Shown piece by piece: positions 8,191-20,092 of a stretch of 64,000 bases of DNA (positions are counted from its first letter, which is position 1; every line of letters begins with the position of its first letter). Source of the stretch: JAUWQU01 sp964564285 (GTDB lineage Bacteria; Planctomycetota; Phycisphaerae; SM23-33); the NCBI GenBank assembly GCA_964564285.1, contig CAZMBZ010000002.1:10022-74021 (forward strand), written 5' to 3'. The notes under the pieces were generated by a model, which saw only the letters and a program-made list of their open reading frames with translations, searched no databases and was not told where the DNA came from. The position numbers were made by a program, and so were the translations under genes.

Positions 8191-8874
8191 ATGAGCAACA
8201 AGCAAGGCAAGCGGTACCTTCAGTGGCTTGAGAAGGTGCCAAAGAACGCCGTGCCGCTGGCCGAGGCTATCGAGGCCATTAAGGCCCTGGCCGGGTGTAA
8301 GTTCGATCAGACCATCGAGTTGTCGATGCATTTGGGTATCGATCCCCGCCAGGCCGACCAGGCCCTCCGCGGGTCGATCTCGCTTCCCCATGGCATCGGT
8401 CAGAGCCGTAAGGTAATCGCCTTCTGCGAAGGTGACGACGTCGATGCCGCCAAGGCCGCCGGGGCGACCGAGGCAGGCTCCGACGAACTGATCAAGAAGG
8501 TGGCGGATGGATGGATGGACTTCGACGTGGCAGTGTCCACTCCGAAAATGATGCGGAGTGTTTCGCGTCTGGGCCGCGTGCTCGGACCGCAGGGCAAGAT
8601 GCCTTCGCCTAAGTCTGGAACCGTCATTGACGATATCGCCAAGGCCGTTACCGAGTACGCAGCCGGGAAGGTCGAGTATCGCAACGACGACGGTGGGAAT
8701 ATCCATACGCCCATCGGTAAGGTGAGCTTCGACTCGCAGAAGCTCGTGGACAACGCCGAGGCTATGATCGGGCACATCAAGCGGATCAAGCCAGCGACGT
8801 CCAAGGGAACCTATCTCAAAAAGATCAGCCTGTCCGGCACGATGACGCCGGGCGTGCAGGTCACTACGGCCTAA
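8191..8874 (+). CDS. rplA: 50S ribosomal protein L1
   Basis: This 227-residue L1 has the two-domain signature. MSNKQGKRYLQWLEK opens it, TIELSMHLGIDPRQADQALR follows, and SRLGRVLGPQGKMPSPKSGT is diagnostic. The ATG at 8191 with AGGA nine bases upstream is preferred to an in-frame TTG at 8170. L1 forms the L1 stalk and in many bacteria represses translation of its own L11-L1 mRNA; a regulatory site was not identified here. There is a 134-bp gap after rplK. Confidence 0.98.
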   Translation: MSNKQGKRYLQWLEKVPKNAVPLAEAIEAIKALAGCKFDQTIELSMHLGIDPRQADQALRGSISLPHGIGQSRKVIAFCEGDDVDAAKAAGATEAGSDELIKKVADGWMDFDVAVSTPKMMRSVSRLGRVLGPQGKMPSPKSGTVIDDIAKAVTEYAAGKVEYRNDDGGNIHTPIGKVSFDSQKLVDNAEAMIGHIKRIKPATSKGTYLKKISLSGTMTPGVQVTTA

Positions 8875-8889
8875 GCGCCGAGGTGCATC

Positions 8890-9468
8890 ATGAGCAAGCC
8901 AGTCAAAAAACTCATTCGGGATGAGCTGATCAAGCGATTCGATGGCGTTACGCAACTCGCTGTCGTGGGCTTTACCGGCGTGGACGCCAATACCACAAAT
9001 GTCATTCGAGACCGCCTGGCCGAGAAGGACATCAAGGTTTCAGTGGTGAAAAACTCGCTGGCCAAGCAGGCCTTCCGCGAACTGGGAATCCAGGACGCCG
9101 GACAACTGCTGGATGGGCCTTGCGCTGTCGCCTACGGGGCCGACAGCGTCGTTACGGTCGTTCGCGAATTGCTGGATATCGGCAAGGAAACGCCGAATCT
9201 TAAAGTCAAGGCCGCCTTCATGGAAGGCGATGTGTTCACCGAAGACAAGATCGACGCCCTGAGCAAGTATCCGACTCGGGACGAGGCCATCGCGCAGGCT
9301 ATCGGTTGTGTCCTGTCTGCCGGGGCCAACCTCGCCGGGTGCCTCATTGCTCCCGGAGGGGATATCGCAGGTATCCTCAAAGGTATCGAGGAAAAAGCAT
9401 CTGACGATGCCGATACCGATGCCCCCCCGGCCGAAGAAGCCGCCGAGGAACCTGTGGCCGCTGAATAA
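8890..9468 (+). CDS. rplJ: 50S ribosomal protein L10
   Basis: This 192-residue protein starts MSKPVKKLIRDELIKRF with GAGGTG before the ATG. The conserved VVKNSLAKQAFRELG and the C-terminal helix ILKGIEEKASDD that binds L7/L12 dimers are present. It ends in an acidic Ala/Glu tail (about 172-192) longer than in E. coli. L10 anchors the L7/L12 stalk. A 172-bp spacer separates it from rplL. Confidence 0.97.
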   Translation: MSKPVKKLIRDELIKRFDGVTQLAVVGFTGVDANTTNVIRDRLAEKDIKVSVVKNSLAKQAFRELGIQDAGQLLDGPCAVAYGADSVVTVVRELLDIGKETPNLKVKAAFMEGDVFTEDKIDALSKYPTRDEAIAQAIGCVLSAGANLAGCLIAPGGDIAGILKGIEEKASDDADTDAPPAEEAAEEPVAAE

Positions 9469-9640
9469 GGCTGCACGAGCGGGCCAGGCTAAACGCCCGC
9501 GACAGATAAATAGAGAACAAGCGGTGCCGATGCTCGGCTGCGGATTGGGTCCCGAGTGGGCTTAAATGAAAACCAAAGGGGTTTTCGCCTATCAGGCCGG
9601 TGACAATGTGCCCGCGATGCTAGAATAAGGTGTAATGATA

Positions 9641-10090
9641 ATGTCAGAAGAAGCCACTGAAGCCACTGAAGACACTGAAGCGACGCAGGAAGCTACCGAA
9701 GTTAAGGAATTCTCGGCTGAGACCAAGACCCTGGGCGATCAGATCGCCGAACTGACTCTCAAGCAGGCTGTCGAATTGAAGGATTACCTCAAGGCCGAGT
9801 ATGGCATCGAGCCGGCCGCCGGTGGTGCCGTTATGATGGCTGCGGGTCCCGCTGCCGAGGCCGAGGAAGCCGAAGAGCAGACCGCCTTCGACGTGATTCT
9901 CAAGAGCTTCGGCGACAACAAGATCAGCGTGATCAAGGTTGTTCGCTCCTTGACGAGCCTGGGTCTCAAGGAAGCCAAGGACCTGGTCGAAGGTGCTCCC
10001 AAGGCAGTCAAGGAAGGCGTTTCCAAGGAAGACGCCGAAGCCGCCCAGAAGCAGTTGGAAGAGGCTGGCGCGACTGTCGAGGTGAAGTAA
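9641..10090 (+). CDS. rplL: 50S ribosomal protein L7/L12
   Basis: The 149-residue protein has a long acidic Glu/Thr/Ala N-terminal stretch (about 1-25), about 20-25 residues more than usual. The dimerisation helix, the alanine-rich hinge (GGAVMMAAGPAAEAEEAEE) and the conserved C-terminal domain (TAFDVILKSFGDNKISVIKV ... GLKEAKDLVEGAPK) follow. AAGGTG ends eight bases before the ATG at 9641, which decides against the ATG at 9635. L7/L12 recruits the translation GTPases. A 7-bp stem-loop (9568-9586) lies in the spacer before it. Confidence 0.97.
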   Translation: MSEEATEATEDTEATQEATEVKEFSAETKTLGDQIAELTLKQAVELKDYLKAEYGIEPAAGGAVMMAAGPAAEAEEAEEQTAFDVILKSFGDNKISVIKVVRSLTSLGLKEAKDLVEGAPKAVKEGVSKEDAEAAQKQLEEAGATVEVK

Positions 10091-10145
10091 GCTCGAACTT
10101 GAAACTGGTTTGAGCAAGCGATTTCACGATTTGATAGAAGACTTT

Positions 10146-10199
10146 CGGCGTTGGGCCGGGAAACAGTGGGAGTCTGTCCACCTTTCCGGCCCGACGCCG
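10146..10199 (+). promoter_or_regulatory. Long stem-loop in rplL-rpoB spacer, putative attenuator or RNase III site
   Basis: CGGCGTTGGGCCGGGAAA on the left pairs with TTTCCGGCCCGACGCCG on the right as about 17 bp with one bulged G and one U-G pair. An inner GTGG/CCAC extends it. No U-run follows, so it is not a plain intrinsic terminator. In E. coli this same spacer holds the rpoBC attenuator and an RNase III processing site, so a similar role is inferred. Confidence 0.6.
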
Positions 10200-10205
10200 G
10201 AACTA

Positions 10206-10235
10206 TTGAATCGCCGAGGTGGTATTGTGTATACT
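10206..10235 (+). promoter_or_regulatory. Putative rpoB promoter
   Basis: TTGAAT (10206-10211), an 18-bp spacer and TATACT (10230-10235) lie just after the large stem-loop and about 145 bp before rpoB. The leader between carries two smaller hairpins (10278-10302, GTGTCC/GGACAC; 10308-10323, GATGTC/GACATC). Confidence 0.45.
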
Positions 10236-10380
10236 AAACGGTTTGGCCATGGGGCCGATCCGACAGGGCAGTCGGCGGTGTCCAATTATGGCCAAAGGAC
10301 ACAGAGAGATGTCGATGGACATCGAGATTCGAAGGCCGTCGGCAAACGCTAATCAATGCTCACGCTAAGAGGAAACTCCT

Positions 10381-14142
<3,762 letters not shown>

Positions 14143-14210
14143 GGCCGGGAGCTACCGGGCGCCGAAAGCGGCGCGAAGTGTTGCTCGAAACGGAATCGGA
14201 GCGATAAGCA

Positions 14211-17200
14211 ATGGCTGAAAGTGTATACGATCGGATCAACGACTACGGCTCGGTGAAGGTTCAGCTCGCTTCTCCCAACGACATACGCAGTTGGTCGTTT
14301 GGCGAGGTGAAGAAGCCCGAGACGATCAACTACCGCACGTATCGTCCGGAAAAGGACGGGCTGTTTTGCGAGCGGATATTTGGCCCGGAGCGCGACTGGG
14401 AATGCGCTTGTGGCAAGTACAAGGGCACCAAGCACAAGGGCATCATCTGCGACCGCTGCGGCGTGAAGGTTACGCATAGCCGCGTCCGGCGCAAACGAAT
14501 GGGCCACATCAACCTAGCCGCGCCCGTTGTGCATATATGGTTCTTCAAGGCCCTGCCAAGCCGGCTCGGAACGCTGCTGAGCATGAAGACCGCCGACCTG
14601 GAGAAGGTGATCCTCTTCCAGGACTATGCGGTGACCGATCCGGGCCAGACTCCGCTGAAGGACAAGCAGATCCTGAGCGAGGACGAGTATCGTTCCGCCG
14701 TCGATAAGTACGGCAACGACTTCAAAGCGTCGATGGGCGCCGATGCTGTCCGGGCGCTGCTGGAGAAACTGGACCTTGTCGCCGAGGCTGCCGAACTCCG
14801 CGAAGGACTCAAGAAGACAAGCTCCAAGCAGAAAATCAAGGATCTGACGAAGCGGCTTAAGCTTGTCGAGAATATTCGGACCTCCGGCAATCGTCCTGAG
14901 TGGATGGTTATGGACGTTATTCCGGTGATTCCGCCGGATCTTCGCCCGCTGGTTCTGCTGGAAAGTGGCAACTTCGCCACGAGCGACCTCAACGATCTGT
15001 ACCGCCGCATTATCAACCGCAACAACAGGCTCAAGAAGCTGATGGACCTCAATGCACCCGAGGTCATTATTCGCAACGAGAAGCGAATGCTTCAGCAGGC
15101 AGTCGACGCGCTGTTCGACAACGCCCGCTGTCGCCGACCCGTCCAGGGTACGGCGAATCGCCCGCTCAAGAGCCTCACGGATATGATCAAGGGTAAGCAG
15201 GGCCGGTTCCGCGAGAACCTGCTCGGCAAGCGTGTAGACTACTCTGCCCGTTCGGTCATTGTCGTCGGTCCAGATCTCAAGCTCCACCAGTGCGGCCTGC
15301 CCAAGAAGATTGCCCTGGAGTTGTTCCAGCCATTCATCATCCGCAATCTCAAGGATCGCGGCCTGGCCGACACTATCAAGTCCGCCAAGCGAATGCTCGA
15401 ACGGCGAGACCGGGAGATATGGGATGTGCTGGAAGAGGTCATCTACCAGCACCCTGTGATGCTGAACCGTGCCCCCACGCTTCACCGCATGGGTATTCAG
15501 GCCTTCGAGCCGGTGCTGGTCGAGGGCAACGCTATCAAGCTCCATCCGCTGGCCTGCAAGGGCTTCAACGCGGACTTCGATGGCGACCAGATGGCCGTGC
15601 ACCTTCCGCTGTCGGTCGAGGCCCAGACCGAGTCGCACGTGCTGATGCTGGCGACGAACAATATTTTCTCGCCAGCCAGCGGCTCGCCGATTATGTCGCC
15701 GAGCCAGGACATTGTCCTTGGCGTGTACTACCTTACCAGCGGCAACGGCAGCGAGTACGTCAAGCCTCAGGTGCGACTGGTTAAGTACACCGACGGCGAG
15801 AAATACCCGGTATTCAGCAAGCCCGAGCAGGCTATGACCGCTTACGAATTGGGCTTGATCGGTTGTCATGCCAAGATCGTCCTGCGCGTGCCGAAAAATC
15901 AATTGATTATCGAGGCTGACGGTCCACGCAACGCCGAGAATGGCCGTCTCATCACCACGGCCGGGCGTTGCGTTTTCAACGACATCCTGTCCGAAGGCAT
16001 GGCGTTCTACAACTACGCGCTCGGTTCCAAGGGTTCGGGTCGCGTTATCAGCGATTGCTATCGGAACCTTGGCAAGGGCGCGACGCTCGAGTTGCTCGAC
16101 AACCTCAAGGAACTTGGCTTCAAGTATTCGACGCTGGCGGGTTTGTCTTTCGGCATTACCGACGCGAAGATCCCGCCGACCAAGCCTGAGATTCTCGATA
16201 AGGCCCAGGAGCGGGTCGACCAGATCGAGAAAGATTTCCGCGCCGATGCCATCACCGAGGGCGAGCGTTACAATCAGATCGTCGATGTGTGGGTCCACAC
16301 CCGCGAGGAACTCACCAAGGCGCTGCTTTACTCGTTGGAACGGGACTCCCGTGACGATGACGTGAACTACCTCAACCCGGTCTGGCTGATGCTCGATTCC
16401 GGTGCCCGAGGCAATATCGACCAGATCCGCCAACTCGCCGGCATGCGTGGTTTGATGTCCAAGCCGTCCGGCGAGATTATCGAGACGCCGATCAAGGCGA
16501 ACTTCCGCGAGGGTCTTACGGTTCTCGAGTACTTCTCCTCCACCCACGGTGCTCGCAAGGGTCTGGCTGACACCGCCCTCAAGACGGCGGACTCGGGATA
16601 TCTCACACGTAAACTCGCCGATGTGGCCCAGAACGTCATCACCAACGAACTGGACTGCGGCACGCTCCAGGGCGTTACGAAGTCCGTTACGTATAAGGGC
16701 GAGCAGATCGACGTTCCGTTGCGTGATGTTATCGTAGGCCGGGTCGCACGCGAGAATATCGTCAACCCCGTAACCGACGAGACGATCGTCAAGGAAAACC
16801 AGATCATCACCTACGAGATGGCCCTGAAGATCGAGGACCTCGGTCTCGAGACCATCCGCGTTCGCAGCCCGCTGACCTGCGAGAGCCCGCTGGGCATCTG
16901 CGCTAAGTGCTACGGGCGTGACATGTCCACGGGTAAGCTCGTTGAAGAAGGCATGGCGGTCGGGATCATCGCCGCCCAGTCGATCGGCGAGCCTGGCACG
17001 CAGCTTACCATGCGTACGTTCCACACCGGTGGTGTCGCGACCCGAGCGGTTGTCGAGTCCGAGATGCTCGCCAGTGTCGGCGGAACGATCAAGTACCGCG
17101 AACTCAATGCAGTGGTCGAGCCGGATGATTTCGTCGGAAGTGAAGGGCATTCTGGGTCTGGCCGCAAGAGTTCCCGTGTGAAGGCAACGATTACAAAGCC

Positions 17201-18626
17201 AGATGGGGAACAGGTGACACAACCCCGTAAGGCTGGCTTTATCGCCCTTAAGCGAAACGGTGAGATCGCCATCCTGGACGAAAAGAACCGCGAACTCGAT
17301 AAGTTCAAGGTTGCCTACGGAACGCATATTCTGGTCAAGGACGGACAGAAGGTTCGGGCTGGCCAGAGGCTTACCTACTGGGATCCGCACCGTATCCCGA
17401 TTCTTGCCGAAGCGACGGGTCTTGTCCGCTTCCAAGACATCGAGGAAGGTGAGACCGTCCGCGTCGAGGTCGACGCCAGGCGCACCGGCGGCGGGCCAAG
17501 ACTCGTGGTCGTCGAACACAAGGGTGAAAAGCACCCGCGAATTGTCATAGAAGACAAGGCCGGCAAGATTCTCGACTTCCACTACCTGCCCGCCAAGGCC
17601 CGTATCGAGGTTGAAGAGGGCGATTCTGTCGAGGCCGGGCAGTTGTTGGCCCGCCAGCCGCGAGAGATGTCTGGAACGCAGGACATCACGGGTGGCTTGC
17701 CACGAGTCACGGAAATCTTTGAGGCCCGGCGCCCGAAGGATCCCGCGGCCATGGCAGAGATTTCCGGCCGGGTCGAGTTGCGTACTGACAAGCGTCGCGG
17801 CAAGATGACCGTTGTTGTCCGTAGCGAGTCGGGTATGGAGCGCGAGCACCACGTTCCGCACGACCAGCACCTGCTGGTTCACACGGGCGACTACGTTGAG
17901 GCGGGCGACCGGCTGACCGAAGGCCCGCTGGTTCCGCACAATATCCTTGCGATTCGCGGCGAGGAGGCCCTTCAGCAGTACCTGCTGGCAGAGATCCAGT
18001 CGGTCTACCGCGGCCAGGGCCAGAACATCAACGACAAGCACATGGAGATCATTCTCAATCAGATGCTTCGCAAGGTGCGTATCGAGTCTGTTGGAGATAC
18101 TGATCTTCTTCCTGGAGAAGTTGTTGACAAATTCCGTTTTCGCGGTGAGAATACTCGACTTGCCAAATCGATGAAGATAATCGATTCAGGCGACACGTCC
18201 TTCATGAAGGGGGACGTGGTCCTGCGAGATAAGATCGAGCAGGCTAATATGGAAGCCGAGGCTCTTGGCGGCACGCCGGCCAAGACACGTCGGCCAAAGC
18301 CGGCGACGGCAAAGACGCTGCTGCTTGGAATCACCAAGGCGTCGTTGCAGTCCGAGAGTTTCCTGTCGGCGGCGAGTTTCCAGGAAAGCACGAAGGTGTT
18401 TACCGAGGCATCGCTGGCTGGCAAGGTCGATGAACTTCGTGGTCTGAAGGAAAACGTGATCCTTGGTCATCTGATTCCTGCTGGCACGAGCTTCAAGCCG
18501 TACGTTGAGATGAAGATCAAGCGGCATGTTGAGTTCGAGGATTTGCTGGCGCCTGAACGGGAAGAAATGACCGAGGCCCAGATTACTCAGGCAGTCCAGC
18601 AGGCCCTGACCGGCCAGAAGGGCTGA
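14211..18626 (+). CDS. rpoC: DNA-directed RNA polymerase subunit beta'
   Basis: This is a full-length beta' of 1471 residues. The first zinc site is CACGKYKGTKHKGIICDRCG (about 64-83). The catalytic NADFDGDQMAVH with the three magnesium-binding aspartates is at about 453. The second zinc site is CESPLGICAKCYG (about 890), followed by the GEPGTQLTMRTFHTGG trigger-loop region. The C-terminus has the usual LLAPEREE and coiled segments. Cotranscribed with rpoB. The slightly longer C-terminal part with a Lys/Ser-rich insert (about 985-1000) is within normal variation. Confidence 0.99.
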   Translation: MAESVYDRINDYGSVKVQLASPNDIRSWSFGEVKKPETINYRTYRPEKDGLFCERIFGPERDWECACGKYKGTKHKGIICDRCGVKVTHSRVRRKRMGHINLAAPVVHIWFFKALPSRLGTLLSMKTADLEKVILFQDYAVTDPGQTPLKDKQILSEDEYRSAVDKYGNDFKASMGADAVRALLEKLDLVAEAAELREGLKKTSSKQKIKDLTKRLKLVENIRTSGNRPEWMVMDVIPVIPPDLRPLVLLESGNFATSDLNDLYRRIINRNNRLKKLMDLNAPEVIIRNEKRMLQQAVDALFDNARCRRPVQGTANRPLKSLTDMIKGKQGRFRENLLGKRVDYSARSVIVVGPDLKLHQCGLPKKIALELFQPFIIRNLKDRGLADTIKSAKRMLERRDREIWDVLEEVIYQHPVMLNRAPTLHRMGIQAFEPVLVEGNAIKLHPLACKGFNADFDGDQMAVHLPLSVEAQTESHVLMLATNNIFSPASGSPIMSPSQDIVLGVYYLTSGNGSEYVKPQVRLVKYTDGEKYPVFSKPEQAMTAYELGLIGCHAKIVLRVPKNQLIIEADGPRNAENGRLITTAGRCVFNDILSEGMAFYNYALGSKGSGRVISDCYRNLGKGATLELLDNLKELGFKYSTLAGLSFGITDAKIPPTKPEILDKAQERVDQIEKDFRADAITEGERYNQIVDVWVHTREELTKALLYSLERDSRDDDVNYLNPVWLMLDSGARGNIDQIRQLAGMRGLMSKPSGEIIETPIKANFREGLTVLEYFSSTHGARKGLADTALKTADSGYLTRKLADVAQNVITNELDCGTLQGVTKSVTYKGEQIDVPLRDVIVGRVARENIVNPVTDETIVKENQIITYEMALKIEDLGLETIRVRSPLTCESPLGICAKCYGRDMSTGKLVEEGMAVGIIAAQSIGEPGTQLTMRTFHTGGVATRAVVESEMLASVGGTIKYRELNAVVEPDDFVGSEGHSGSGRKSSRVKATITKPDGEQVTQPRKAGFIALKRNGEIAILDEKNRELDKFKVAYGTHILVKDGQKVRAGQRLTYWDPHRIPILAEATGLVRFQDIEEGETVRVEVDARRTGGGPRLVVVEHKGEKHPRIVIEDKAGKILDFHYLPAKARIEVEEGDSVEAGQLLARQPREMSGTQDITGGLPRVTEIFEARRPKDPAAMAEISGRVELRTDKRRGKMTVVVRSESGMEREHHVPHDQHLLVHTGDYVEAGDRLTEGPLVPHNILAIRGEEALQQYLLAEIQSVYRGQGQNINDKHMEIILNQMLRKVRIESVGDTDLLPGEVVDKFRFRGENTRLAKSMKIIDSGDTSFMKGDVVLRDKIEQANMEAEALGGTPAKTRRPKPATAKTLLLGITKASLQSESFLSAASFQESTKVFTEASLAGKVDELRGLKENVILGHLIPAGTSFKPYVEMKIKRHVEFEDLLAPEREEMTEAQITQAVQQALTGQKG

Positions 18627-18720
18627 AAACGAACAGTTACAGGGTTCCTCACGAGAGGATTGGACATATCCCGGCGAGTCCAGCAAAGGGCAGTCGGAGA
18701 GAAAACGAGGTTGCAAACGG

Positions 18721-19092
18721 ATGCCTACGATTAATCAATTGGTCCGCAAGCCGCGCGTCATTCAGAAGGCCAAGAAGAAGAACGTCGCCCTTGAGAATTG
18801 CCCGCAGAAGCGAGGGGTCTGTCTTCTGGTAAAGACCGTCACGCCGAAGAAGCCTAACTCGGCCCTCCGCAAGGTGGCCAGGGTTCGGCTGAGCAATGGC
18901 AAGGAAGTGACCGCGTATATTCCGGGCATAGATCACAACCTTCAGGAACACAGCATCGTGCTGATCCGCGGAGGCAGGGTCCGCGACCTTCCTGGCGTGC
19001 GTTACCATATCGTTCGTGGCACGCTGGACTCCCTCGGAGTCGATGCCCGGCGGCAGGGCCGCAGCAAGTACGGAGCCAAGAGGCCCAAGTAA
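18721..19092 (+). CDS. rpsL: 30S ribosomal protein S12
   Basis: This 123-residue protein reads MPTINQLVRKPR at the start and keeps TPKKPNSALRKVARVRLSNG and YHIVRGTLD. It contacts the decoding centre. Lys43 is conserved, but position 88, Lys in E. coli (RVKDLPG), is Arg here (RVRDLPG, codon CGC at 18982-18984). K88R is a known streptomycin-resistance allele in other bacteria. It lies 94 bp after rpoC, joining the rpoBC and str operons. Confidence 0.98.
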   Translation: MPTINQLVRKPRVIQKAKKKNVALENCPQKRGVCLLVKTVTPKKPNSALRKVARVRLSNGKEVTAYIPGIDHNLQEHSIVLIRGGRVRDLPGVRYHIVRGTLDSLGVDARRQGRSKYGAKRPK

Positions 19093-19157
19093 GAGCGACG
19101 CTAATCTTAACGGCTAGCATCGTAGAACCCAGAACCGAGCAATAGCGGAATAGTCCA

Positions 19158-19634
19158 ATGGCATTCAAGAGATTTACATCTTCGGCGACCACGCTTCAGC
19201 CGGACCCCAAGTATAAAAGCAAGTTGGTCAGCAAGTTCATCAACTGCATAATGTTGGATGGCAAGAAGTGGGCCAGCCAGCGAATCTTCTATGATGCGAT
19301 GGATATCATCGCCAAGAAGGTTAAGGACGAGCCGCCCGTCGAGGTCTTCAAGAAGGCCATCGAGAATGCTAAACCTCTCATCGAGGTCCGGTCCAAGCGA
19401 GTCGGTGGTGCAACTTACCAGGTGCCGATGCAGGTCAATAGCAAACGGCAACTTTCGCTTGCTATTCGTTGGCTCCGCGATGCGATCCGGTCAGGCAAGG
19501 GTCAGCCGATGGCGACTCGCCTGGCAAACGAACTTCTTGCCGCTTATCGCGGTGAGGGCTCTGCCATGACGGTACGGGAAAATATACACCGTATGGCCGA
19601 GGCGAATAAGGCGTTTGCGCACTTCGCCTGGTAA
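19158..19634 (+). CDS. rpsG: 30S ribosomal protein S7
   Basis: The 158 residues match S7. The basic N-terminus is followed by LVSKFINCIMLDGKKWASQR, then VRSKRVGGATYQVPMQV and RWLRDAIRSGKGQPMATRLA. S7 nucleates assembly of the 30S head and in E. coli represses the str operon. It follows rpsL as in most bacteria. The gap to fusA (458 bp) is unusually wide. Confidence 0.98.
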   Translation: MAFKRFTSSATTLQPDPKYKSKLVSKFINCIMLDGKKWASQRIFYDAMDIIAKKVKDEPPVEVFKKAIENAKPLIEVRSKRVGGATYQVPMQVNSKRQLSLAIRWLRDAIRSGKGQPMATRLANELLAAYRGEGSAMTVRENIHRMAEANKAFAHFAW

Positions 19635-20092
19635 GACGTGGCGAACGGGTAATCGCAGCAGTTTTAGTAGTATAAGTGTTACAACTTGGCGGCCGATTCC
19701 TGCTGGCCGCAAAAGGGATTTGACTGAATCGTTCGCGGAAGCAGATGGCGGTCGTGGCATTGTGGCCTCGATAGCCCAGGGCGGACGACCTCGGTGGCAG
19801 ACTTTTCCGCCGGGGCTCAGAGAAGGCTGGGCAGATGTTGCGTTTCACACACGCAAAGTTTCTCAGCCGCATGAGATAAGGCAACCTGGCTGATCTGCAA
19901 AGAGCTCGCGCCGGCTCGGAAATACGCCGGAAGCGACCCAAAGATCGGTAACCGCTGAGGCCTCTCGGCGGCGTGAATGTTGTCCCCGAACTCAAACGGA
20001 ATTGCCGTGCGCACAGCCCGTGTGGGCGATGCGTCTCATCTGCGGTCGGCTTTTCGCCGACAGCGAAATGCTTTTTGATTCTTGCGCTTAAT
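19635..20092 (+). other. Long intergenic spacer between rpsG and fusA
   Basis: 458 bp with no convincing gene. It holds a 6-bp stem-loop GCGGCC/GGCCGC around 19691-19712 without a U-run, and a second stem-loop GTCGGC/GCCGAC at 20045-20061 just ahead of fusA. No promoter with a good spacing was found. It may carry an S7-responsive leader, but nothing in the sequence proves that. Confidence 0.5.

Noticed and set aside
10110..10352. An 80-codon forward frame between rplL and rpoB
   Set aside because: It runs through the large stem-loop and the promoter candidate and has no recognisable domain, so the spacer is better read as regulatory.
14514..18041. A 1175-codon open frame on the minus strand opposite rpoC
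   Set aside because: It is the mirror of the strongly conserved rpoC frame in GC-rich DNA, with no domain and a biased shadow composition.
19973..20092. GTG start extending EF-G by 40 residues
   Set aside because: The added sequence has no EF-G similarity and family alignment starts at 20093.
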